From Candidatus Binatia bacterium (GTDB lineage: Bacteria; Desulfobacterota; Binatia; UBA12015), in assembly GCA_036563615.1 (NCBI GenBank), contig DATCMB010000006.1:504149-568148 (forward strand): DNA of 64,000 nt. The letters are read 5' to 3'. Made by a program: the position numbers and the translations under genes. How positions within the stretch are numbered: position 1 is the stretch's first letter; every line of letters begins with the position of its first letter. The notes under the pieces are model-generated. The model had not been told where the DNA came from. It saw nothing but the letters and a program-made list of their open reading frames with translations, and made no database searches. This document shows, piece by piece, positions 18,343 through 26,300 of the stretch.

Positions 18343-20133
18343 GTGCGGCAGGGGAGGAGAGCGCCGGCGCGCGGCGGCAGCCGTGAGCGCGGCTCGGCGA
18401 CGCGCGGACGCGGTGTCGCGGCCCGCGTGCGCGGCTTTGCGACGCAGGAGCGCGGACTCGCGACGCGCGAGCCCGCGGTGCTCGGCGCGACGCTCAGCGC
18501 GCTGGTCGTGGTCGCGTTCGTCGCCTGGTTCGTCACCCAGGAGCGCTGGATCTACTTCTTCGACTGGGCGGGCTACTGGCGGAAGACGATCGACCTCGCG
18601 TCGCACCTGCGTCACGACGTGCTCGGCGCGCTCGCGACCGTCCTGCGCACGATCCGCCGCGACGAGTACAGCTTCGCGCCCGTCCTGCCCCTCGCGCCGC
18701 CGGCGCTCGTCTTCGGCTCGAGCCGGCTCGCCTACGTGCTGTCGATCGCCGTTCTCTACGGCGTGGTCGCGGCGGCGAGCCTCGCGTGGTTCGCGGACCG
18801 AGCGCTGCTGCGGCGGCTCGGCGCGTCGCGCGAGGCGCGGATCGCGTGCGGCGCGACGATCGCGCTGCAACCGCTCCTCTGGGTGCCGACGCTGATGGGG
18901 CTGCCCGACGTGATCGGCTGCGTCGTGCTGCCGTGGGCGTGGTGGCTCTTGCGTCCGCCGCCGACGCGGCTCGACCCGCGCCGCATCGCCATCGGCGGGC
19001 TGCTGCTCGCGCTGCTGGTCGTGCTGCGTCGCTGGTACGCGTATGCCGCGGTCGGGCTGCTGGTCGCGCTGGCGCTCGAGTCCGCGTTGCTGCTGCGCGA
19101 GCGCGAGCGTGCGACGGCCGCGGCGCTGCGCGTCGCGGCGCTCGGTGGAGCCGCGCTCGCGATCTTCCTGCTGCTCACCGGCTCGCGCGGCCTCGCGATG
19201 CTGCGCACCGACTACGCGACGCTCTACGCGGCGTACGCGAGCGCGTCGCCGCTGCGCGACGCGGCGCTCGGGCTGTGGCGCGACTTCGGTCCGGTCGTGC
19301 TCGCGCTCGCGCTGGGCGGCGCGGTCGCAGGTCTCGTCGCGCCGGCGACGCGCGCGAGGACGCGCGTGCTGCTCGTGCAAGCGCTGGTCGCCGTGCTGCT
19401 CTTCACGCGCACGCAGAGCCTCAACCTGCACCACGACCTCTTGCTCGTCGCGCTGCTCGTGCTCGCGGGCGTCGGCGTCGCGCGGGCGCTCGACCTCGTG
19501 CCCGCTGCGGGACGCGTGCCGGCGTGCGTCGTGCTCGCTCTCGCGCTGGTCGCGAGCTTCGCGGGCGTGCTCGTGCCGTCGATCCGTCCGGCGCTCGGTC
19601 CGCTCGCCGGGGCGCTGCCGGGGATCACCTACGGGCCGCTCGTGCGCGGCGACCTCGACGAGGTCGCGCGTCTCGTGCGAACGCTCGATGACCTGACCCG
19701 CGCCGGCAACGACAAGATCTACGTGCTGTCGAGCTCGACGGTGCTGAACGAAGAGGTCGTGGCGAACGCGTACCTGGTCGATCGATCGCTGCCCGCGCTC
19801 GACACGCGCGTGCTGCCGACGAGCCACGTCGACCTGCGCGACGGCTTTCCGTTCTCGCTCCTGATGGCGCGCTTCGTGGTCGTCGGCGAGCCGATCGGCC
19901 ACCACCTCGACCCGCGCCACCAGCAGGTGGTCGGCATCCCCGCGCGCGAGATCCTGCGCGGCTCGACGCTCGGGCGCGCGTACGTCGCGCTGCCGGGCGA
20001 GTTCGAGCTCGAGGGCGGTGTCCGCGTGCGCATCTTCGCGCGCACGCGCGACGTGCGTCCGGAGGAGCTCGAGCCCGTGCTCGCCGAGCTGCGCGCGCAG
20101 TACCCTGGTCGTCCCGGGTTCACGCGCCGCTGA
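18343..20133 (+). CDS. Polytopic membrane protein, GT-C glycosyltransferase-like
   Basis: The product (up to 596 residues) has about ten hydrophobic segments followed by a soluble C-terminal domain of about 170 residues. The first loop after TM1 contains FFDWAGYWRK with an acidic residue in the position typical of GT-C lipid-linked-sugar glycosyltransferases, and the overall layout fits the family 39/PMT-like group. No closer assignment is possible by eye. The start is uncertain: the first about 45 residues are a repetitive Arg/Gly/Ala-rich stretch (GSATRG, GFATQE, GLATRE) that may be untranslated, with the true start close to the first hydrophobic helix around 18480. Membrane location is secure. 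Confidence 0.7.
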   Translation: MRQGRRAPARGGSRERGSATRGRGVAARVRGFATQERGLATREPAVLGATLSALVVVAFVAWFVTQERWIYFFDWAGYWRKTIDLASHLRHDVLGALATVLRTIRRDEYSFAPVLPLAPPALVFGSSRLAYVLSIAVLYGVVAAASLAWFADRALLRRLGASREARIACGATIALQPLLWVPTLMGLPDVIGCVVLPWAWWLLRPPPTRLDPRRIAIGGLLLALLVVLRRWYAYAAVGLLVALALESALLLRERERATAAALRVAALGGAALAIFLLLTGSRGLAMLRTDYATLYAAYASASPLRDAALGLWRDFGPVVLALALGGAVAGLVAPATRARTRVLLVQALVAVLLFTRTQSLNLHHDLLLVALLVLAGVGVARALDLVPAAGRVPACVVLALALVASFAGVLVPSIRPALGPLAGALPGITYGPLVRGDLDEVARLVRTLDDLTRAGNDKIYVLSSSTVLNEEVVANAYLVDRSLPALDTRVLPTSHVDLRDGFPFSLLMARFVVVGEPIGHHLDPRHQQVVGIPAREILRGSTLGRAYVALPGEFELEGGVRVRIFARTRDVRPEELEPVLAELRAQYPGRPGFTRR

Positions 20134-20241
20134 TTCTGTCCTCACGTGCTCGTCACGCTCGTCGAAACGCGACAGGCGCGTCGAGCAACGACCGCGCGCG
20201 ACGCACTGGCGCGGCGCTTGCTCCCTTCGCCCGCCGTTCCC

Positions 20242-20841
20242 ATGTCCGTCACGATTTCACACCACCGACCCGTCCAGCGCGCTCGGCGCGCCGACGTGGG
20301 CGCGCTCGAGCGCGTACACCGGTTGCGCGACGGGACGCTGTTCCGGCTGCGTCCGCTCGGACCCGCGGACGCCGAGGAGCTGCGCGCGGGCTTCGCGCGG
20401 CTCTCGCCGGCGTCGCGCTACCGGCGCTTCTTCACGCCGATCCAGCGCCTGCCCGAGTCGATGCTGCGACGCTTGACGGCGACGGACGGCTGGAACCACG
20501 TCGCGCTGGTCGCGGAGACCATCCCGGTCTACGACGAGCCGCCCGAGCCGCTCGGCGTCGGACGCTTCATCCGCCTCGCCAACCGGCCGAACGTCGCCGA
20601 GGTCGCGCTCGAGGTGATCGACGAGAAGCAGGGCCGCGGTCTCGGCAGCGTGCTGCTCGAGGCGCTCGCCGAGCTCGCCCGCGCCGAGGGCGTGACGATC
20701 TTCGTCGCGACGGTGCTCGCCGAGAACGAGCCGATGCACCGCCTCGTGCGCTCGTTCGGACCCGTGGTGAGCGTGACCCGCGACGGCGGCACCTACGAGT
20801 ACGAGGTGCGGATCGGCCGGCGCACGTCGCGCGCCGCGTAA
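20242..20841 (+). CDS. GNAT-family N-acetyltransferase
   Basis: The 199-residue product has the GNAT fold signature: a beta-strand with VAEVALEVIDEKQ, then the acetyl-CoA pyrophosphate loop QGRGLGSVLLEAL and a late strand GVTIFVATVLAENEPMHRL. The N-terminal LRPLGPADAEELRAGFARLSP is typical of the GNATs found alone or fused to CoA-binding domains in bacterial protein-lysine acetyltransferases. Substrate unknown. The ATG at 20242 was preferred to a GTG at 20146 because the extra 32 residues do not align with the family. The upstream gene ends 108 bases before. Confidence 0.85.
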   Translation: MSVTISHHRPVQRARRADVGALERVHRLRDGTLFRLRPLGPADAEELRAGFARLSPASRYRRFFTPIQRLPESMLRRLTATDGWNHVALVAETIPVYDEPPEPLGVGRFIRLANRPNVAEVALEVIDEKQGRGLGSVLLEALAELARAEGVTIFVATVLAENEPMHRLVRSFGPVVSVTRDGGTYEYEVRIGRRTSRAA

Positions 20842-20934
20842 CCCTTACAGGGCTCGTTCCAAGGACGGGCGCCCGAGAGCGTCGCTCGACCTGCGTGGGC
20901 GACGCGAACGCGGGCTTTTGCGCGCTTTCGGCGG

Positions 20935-20950
20935 TGGCACCGCCCTTGCG
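20935..20950 (+). promoter_or_regulatory. Sigma-54 (-24/-12) promoter upstream of the CsbD gene
   Basis: TGGCAC (20935-20940), five bases, then TTGC (20946-20949) matches the sigma-54 consensus TGGCAC-N5-TTGC exactly in sequence and spacing. The predicted start point lies near 20961, about 37 bases before the CsbD ATG, a normal leader length. Sigma-54 promoters need an enhancer-binding activator; none is encoded in the window. Confidence 0.65.
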
Positions 20951-20997
20951 CTTGACCTCCGCTCCCGGCCACCGACGGCCGGCTCAAGGAGGTTCGA

Positions 20998-21174
20998 ATG
21001 GGATCCGGCACCACCGACAAGGTCAAGGGCCGTGTGAAGGAAGCCGCTGGCGCGCTGACCGACGACGACGAGCTCCGCGAGGAGGGCAAGATCGATCAGG
21101 CCGCCGGCAAGGTCAAAGACGCAGCCGAGAAGGCGATCGACAAGGTGAAGCGCGCGGTCGGCGGCGGGAAGTGA
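20998..21174 (+). CDS. CsbD-like general stress protein
   Basis: This 58-residue gene is short and easy to miss. The product is a small charged helical protein: GTTDKVKGRVKEAAGALTDD, then DELREEGKIDQAAGKVKDAAEK, with the CsbD-family pattern K-G-x-x-K-E-x-x-G and GKxxQxxGKxKxAA. CsbD proteins are abundant under general stress in many bacteria; their molecular role is not settled. A near-ideal AAGGAGG at 20986-20992 fixes the ATG at 20998 and predicts strong expression. It is expressed alone: a sigma-54 site lies upstream and weak hairpins follow. Confidence 0.93.
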   Translation: MGSGTTDKVKGRVKEAAGALTDDDELREEGKIDQAAGKVKDAAEKAIDKVKRAVGGGK

Positions 21175-21180
21175 CGCCGC

Positions 21181-21204
21181 GGCGCTCGTCCCGGTAGCGC
21201 CTTT
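21181..21204 (+). terminator. Weak terminator-like hairpin after the CsbD gene
   Basis: GGCGCT (21181-21186) pairs with AGCGCC (21196-21201) and is followed by TTT. The stem is short and the T-run minimal, so the call is tentative. Confidence 0.3.
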
Positions 21205-21235
21205 CGACGATTGCGCTTGCCGGCGAGGACTCCGG

Positions 21236-21270
21236 GCGCGGGAAGCGGTGCTCGGTCGCCGCTCCCGCGC
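21236..21270. other. Strong hairpin in the 339-base gap between the CsbD and CHRD genes
   Basis: GCGCGGGAAGCGG (21236-21248) pairs with CCGCTCCCGCGC (21259-21270), one bulged base, 10-base loop. It has no U-tract. I see nothing else supportable between 21175 and 21513; the promoter of the CHRD gene must lie in it but no consensus stands out. Confidence 0.35.
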
Positions 21271-21513
21271 CTCGGCGGTGCGCTCACGACGCTCGCTCGC
21301 CGTCGCGGTGTGCTCGACGAGGCCGCGCGTGGTCCATCCCGCTTCTGTCGCGCTCGCACGCCCCGGCGCCGGTGCTCTCAGACTCTGCCGCCGACGCGAA
21401 CCTACCTTCTTTCGCTCTCCGCACGGTGGTACGACGGCCGCGCCCACGTCGCTCGGGGTCTGACGCGCGTGGGCTCCCGGTACGCCGTCGTCGGACCCGG
21501 AAGGAGAAGGACC

Positions 21514-22005
21514 ATGAGGCAGCTCGTCGTCTCCCTCTTCGTCGGCGCCACCGTCCTCGCCGCCGGCCCTGCGCTCGGTGCCCCGCTCGTCTTCCGCGCG
21601 CACCTCTCCGGGGATCAAGAGGTGCCGCCGGTCGACACGACGACGAACGGAACGATCTTCGTCAACTTCGATCGCGACCTGAGCAAGGCGCGCTTCGACC
21701 TGCGCGTGCGCAGCGGACAGGGCATCACCATGGCGCACTTCCACTGCGCCAAGGCGGGGATCAACGGGCCGATCACGGTGTTCCTCTTCGGTCCGGTCAA
21801 TCCCGGGATCGACGTCAACGGTCAGCTCTCGACCGGCACCATCACCAACGACGACATCATCCCGATCGACGACGAGGAGGTCTGCGGCAGCCCGATCAAC
21901 AACGTCGCGTCGCTGTACCAGGCGATCCTCGAGGGTCGGGTCTACGCCAACGTGCACTCCGAGGATCATCCCGCCGGCGTCATCCGCAGCCAGCTCTTTC
22001 CTTGA
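21514..22005 (+). CDS. Secreted CHRD-domain protein
   Basis: The 163-residue product has a signal peptide (cleavage after about residue 22, ALG-APL), then a single CHRD domain: FRAHLSGDQEVPPVDT, beta-strands, GITMAHFHCAKAG, and the closing VYANVHSEDHPAGVIRSQL. CHRD domains occur in extracellular proteins of unclear role. Two cysteines (in HFHCAK and EEVCGS) may form a disulfide in the periplasm or outside. The ATG at 21514 has AAGGAGAAGG just upstream; the longer open frame upstream is not coding. It stands alone between a hairpin and the convergent carbonic anhydrase gene. Confidence 0.88.
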   Translation: MRQLVVSLFVGATVLAAGPALGAPLVFRAHLSGDQEVPPVDTTTNGTIFVNFDRDLSKARFDLRVRSGQGITMAHFHCAKAGINGPITVFLFGPVNPGIDVNGQLSTGTITNDDIIPIDDEEVCGSPINNVASLYQAILEGRVYANVHSEDHPAGVIRSQLFP

Positions 22006-22039
22006 CGTATCTCGACGCGCGCCGCGTGCGACGGGACGG

Positions 22040-22672
22040 CTAGCCCTCGTCGACGCGGTACGCGGGCGGCACCTGCTCGAGCGAGGTGACCGCGACGCGC
22101 AGGTCGCGGATCAGGCCGTCGTCGATGCGGTAGATCCAGCCGCGCACGGTGAGCGGCTGACCGCGCCGCCACGCGTCCTGCACGATCGTCGTGTGCGCGA
22201 CGCTCGCCACCTGCTCGGCGACGTTGAGCTCGCACAGGCGGTCGAAGCGCTCGGCCTCCGACAGCGTCGCGAGCTCGTCGCGGTGGCGGTACGCGACGTC
22301 CTTGATCGGCCGGATCCAGTTGTCGATCAGGCCGTGCGGACCGTTGTCGAGCGCGGCGCGCACGCCGCCGCAGCCGTAGTGCCCGCACACGATCACGTGC
22401 CGCACGCGCAGCACCTCGATCGCGAACTGCAGCACCGAGAGACAGTTCAGGTCGGACGGCAGCACGAGGTTCGCGACGTTGCGGTGCACGAACATCTCGC
22501 CGGGTAGCAGCCCGACGATCTCGTTCGCCGGCACGCGGCTGTCCGCGCAGCCGATCCACAGGAACTCGGGCGCCTGCTGGCGGGCGAGCGTCGCAAAGAA
22601 GCCGGGACGCGTACGCTCCATCGCCTCCGCCCAGGCGCGGTTGTTGTCGAGCAGATGCTTTAGGGTGTCCAT
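22040..22672 (-). CDS. can: Beta-carbonic anhydrase
   Basis: The 210-residue zinc enzyme interconverts CO2 and bicarbonate. The four active-site residues fall exactly as in the E. coli Can enzyme: Cys42 and Asp44 in CADSR, His98 and Cys101 in GHYGC. Length and the N-terminal LLDNNRAWAEAM match the type, so the ATG at 22672 is secure; GGAG precedes it at about 9 bases. The gene reads left, converging on CHRD and divergent from mscL. It probably supplies bicarbonate to cytosolic carboxylases. Confidence 0.95.
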   Translation of the reverse strand: MDTLKHLLDNNRAWAEAMERTRPGFFATLARQQAPEFLWIGCADSRVPANEIVGLLPGEMFVHRNVANLVLPSDLNCLSVLQFAIEVLRVRHVIVCGHYGCGGVRAALDNGPHGLIDNWIRPIKDVAYRHRDELATLSEAERFDRLCELNVAEQVASVAHTTIVQDAWRRGQPLTVRGWIYRIDDGLIRDLRVAVTSLEQVPPAYRVDEG

Positions 22673-22886
22673 GGCCGCGTCTCCGCGTCTTCAGCGTCTT
22701 CGCTGCGGCTCGAGGCCGCGTCCGAGGTCGTCGAGGTGCGACCTCGGGTGACGCCGATCGGTGCCGAGGTCTTTGGCACATCGCACGAACCGAAGCACCG
22801 GACCCCGTCGGGCTTGTGACGCCCCCGCGATCGGAGGAAAAGGCGCTCTGTCCGCAGACCGGCTCCAGCCGGAGAGGAGGGCGCTT

Positions 22887-23297
22887 ATGAGCATCCTGAA
22901 GGAGTTTCGGGAGTTCGCCGTCAAGGGCAACGCGATCGATCTCGCGGTCGGCGTCGTGATCGGTGGGGCCTTCGGCAAGGTCGTGAGCTCGCTGGTGAAC
23001 GACGTGATCATGCCACCGATCGGGCTGCTCGTCGGCGGCGTCGATTTCTCCGACCTCGCGCTCACGCTGCGCGCCCCGACCGACGCGCAGCCCGAGGGCG
23101 TCGTGCTGCGCTACGGCGCGTTCATCAACACGATCATCGACTTCGTCATCATCGCGGCCGCGATCTTCGCCATGGTGAAGCTGCTCAACGCGCTACGCCG
23201 CGAGAAGGAGGTCGAGGAGGCCGCGCCGCCGCCCCCGACGCAGGAGGTCGTGCTGCTCACCGAGATCCGCGACGCGCTGGTTCGCCAGCCTCGGTAA
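22887..23297 (+). CDS. mscL: Large-conductance mechanosensitive channel MscL
   Basis: The 136-residue product forms the pentameric inner-membrane valve that opens on osmotic downshock. The N-terminal amphipathic helix ([28 protein letters not shown] split over TM1) and second helix ([25 protein letters not shown]) are classic. The C-terminal helix contains a Pro-rich linker ([20 protein letters not shown]). GGAGAGGAGG precedes the ATG at 22887. The alpha-2-macroglobulin gene starts 34 bases downstream, so the two may be co-transcribed. Confidence 0.96.
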   Translation: MSILKEFREFAVKGNAIDLAVGVVIGGAFGKVVSSLVNDVIMPPIGLLVGGVDFSDLALTLRAPTDAQPEGVVLRYGAFINTIIDFVIIAAAIFAMVKLLNALRREKEVEEAAPPPPTQEVVLLTEIRDALVRQPR

Positions 23298-23331
23298 ACT
23301 TTTCCGTTCCGCAACCGTCCGTCCTGCCCGC

Positions 23332-26300
23332 ATGCCAAAACGCAGCTCGTTCCTCATCGTCGTTCTCTGCACCCTGGTGCTCACGGCAGGACGGACGGGC
23401 GGCGCGGCCGCGCCCGCGTCGCCCGCGTCCGCGCCGTCGGCGACGCCCGCCGTCGCGCCGGGGCTGGTCGAGTTCTCGCCGCGCGGCACCGTCAAGCAAG
23501 TCCGCCAGGCGGTCGCGCGCTTCGCGACGCCGATGGTCGCCTACGGCGACCCGCGCGCCGTGGACCCGCTCGTCGCCGACTGCCCGGTCGCCGGCACGGG
23601 GCGCTGGCTCGACGCCCGCACCTGGGTCTACGACTTCGTCCGCACGCTGCCCGGCGGCGTGCGCTGCACGTTCCGCGCGCGTCCGGACCTGAAGGATCTC
23701 GCCGGCGCGGCGCTGCGGCCGATCGAGGATCTCGGGTTCGATACCGGCGGACCGGCGATCGTCTCGTCGATCCCGTCCGCCGACGAGACGATCGACGCCG
23801 AGCAGGCCTTCGTCCTGCGGCTCGACGCCGAGCCTGCCGCGGAGTCGGTCGAGCGCCACGCGTACTTCGCCGTCGACGGCGTCGCGGAGCGCGTCGGCGT
23901 GCGGATCGTCGACGGCGCCGAGCGCGCGCAGCTCCTCGAGCGCTTCGGCAGCGGCGAGAAGGATGCGGTCGAGCTCGTGCTCGCCGCGCGCCGACGCTTC
24001 CCCGACGGCGCGGGCGTGCGGCTCGTGTGGGGCGCGGGCGTCGCAACCGCCTCCGGTGTGGCGACGACCGAGGATCAGACGCTCGACTTCACCGTGCGTC
24101 CGACGTTCACCGCCGAGCTGCGCTGCCAGCGCGAGACCGCGCGCACCGACTGCATCCCGTTGACGCCGATCGTCGTTCGCTTCAGCGCGCCCGTGCCGTG
24201 GTCGGAGGCGAGCCGCATCACGCTGACCGCGCCGGACGGCAAGGCGTACGCCGCCGTGCCGCCCGACAGCCCCGACCTCGCGGTGTCGCAGGTCGTGTTC
24301 CGCGGTCCGTTCCCGCCGTCGACGACGCTGCGCCTCGAGGTGCCGACGGACCTGAAGGACGACGCCGGGCGCACGCTCGCCAACGCGGCCCAGATGCAGT
24401 CGTTGCAAGTCGCGCTCGGCGCCGATCCGCCGCTCGCCAAGTTCGCGTCGCGCTTCGCGATCGTCGAGCTCGAGGCCGACCCGGCGCTGCCGGTGACGAT
24501 CCGCAACCTCGGCGCCCGCGTGACGACGCGCGAGCTGCGCATTCCGCCGGATACGAGCGCGGCGACCGGCGCGAGCGCCGACGTCAAGCAACCGTCGGCC
24601 ACGGTGAGCGGCGAGGTGCTGCGGGTCGACGCGAGGCGCGCGAGCGAGATCCTCGCCTGGCTGCGCAAGGTCGGCTCCGCGCGGCGCGACCGCTCGGTGT
24701 TCCGCGACGCGAAGCTGCCCGCGGGCGAGCACGTGCAGTCGCTGAGCCTGCCGGAGCTCTCGGGCGAGGAGCTGCAGGTGGTCGGCATCCCGCTGCCAAA
24801 GCCCGGTCTCTACGTCGTCGAGATCGAGAGCCTGCGGCTCGGCGAGGCGCTGCTCGAGAAGCCGAAGCTGCTCTACGTCCCCGCCGCCGCGCTGGTCACC
24901 GACATGGCGGTGCACTTCGAGTGGAGCGCGAGCGGCTCGGTGGTCTGGGTGACGCGTCTCTCCGACGCGCGTCCGGTCGAAGGCGCCAAGGTCGCCGTCC
25001 ACGACTGCGCCGGACGCGTGCTCGCCGAGGCCGAGACCGACGCGCAGGGCATCGCGCGCATCGCCGACCTGCCCGATCGCGACGACGCGCCGCTCTGCCG
25101 CTCGAGCAACGACGAGTACGACGAGCACCACGACTACCGCGCGTCGCGCGCGCTCTCGGATCTCGACGGCGGGCTCTTCGTCACCGCGCGCCACGGCGAC
25201 GATCTCAGCTTCGTGCACTCGAGCTGGGACTTCGGCATCGAGCCCTACCGCTTCGACCTGCCGCAGGAGCCGTGGAACGGGCCGTACGTCGCGCACACGA
25301 TCTTCGATCGCCCGCTGCTGCGCGCCGGCGAGACCGTGCACATGAAGCACGTCTACCGCGAGCAGACGCTGCAGGGCTTCGCGGTCGTGGATCCCGCGAG
25401 GGCGCCGACGAAGCTCTCGATCCGCCACCTCGGCAGCGACACCCGCTACGACCTGCCGCTCGAGTGGCGCAGCGACGGCAGCGCGGTCACCGATTGGCCG
25501 ATCCCGAAGGAGGCGAAGCTCGGGCTCTACGAGGTGTACTACGTGCGCGAGGGCGCGCCGGCGGACGCGCCGACGCCGACGCCGCCCGCGCCGTACGTGC
25601 GTCTCGCCGCGCCCGAGCCGACCTGGGACCGCGAGTGGCTCGCCGGCACGTTCCGCGTCGCCGAGTTCCGCGTGCCGCTCGCGCGCGGCACCGTCAAGCT
25701 CCCGGCGGAGCCGCTGGTCGCGCCGTCCGCCGTGCAGGCCGACCTCGCCGTGCAGTACCTCGCGGGCGGCGGCGCGGGCGACCTGCCGGTCGTGCTGCGC
25801 GCGCAGCTCGAGCCCTACGACGTCCGCGTCAAGGACCTGCCCGACGCATCGTTCGCCAACGGTCCGGTGAAGGTCGGGATCCGCCGCGACGGCGACGACG
25901 GACCGGATGACGACGAGCGCGCCGAGGGCAAGGTGCTCTCGCGTCAGGAGCTGCGGCTCGACGCGGCGGGCACCGCGCGCGCGACGATCGGCGATCTGCC
26001 GGCGGTGCAGCGCCCCGAGCGGCTGCGCGCCGAGCTCGAGTTCCGCGATCCGAACGGCGAGGTGCAGACGGCGGTCGCGAGCGTGCCGCTGTGGCCGTCG
26101 GGCGTGGTCGCGGGCGTCGAGGTGAAGGTGCGCGAGGCGCACGCGCCGCGTCTCGCCACGCGCGCGGTCGTGCTCGACGATCGCCTGCAGCCCGCGCCGC
26201 GCGTGCGCGTGCAGATCGACGCGTTCGAGCGCCGTAACTACAGCGTGCGCAAGCGGCTCGTCGGCGGCTTCTACGCCTACGACTACGTCGAGGACACGCG

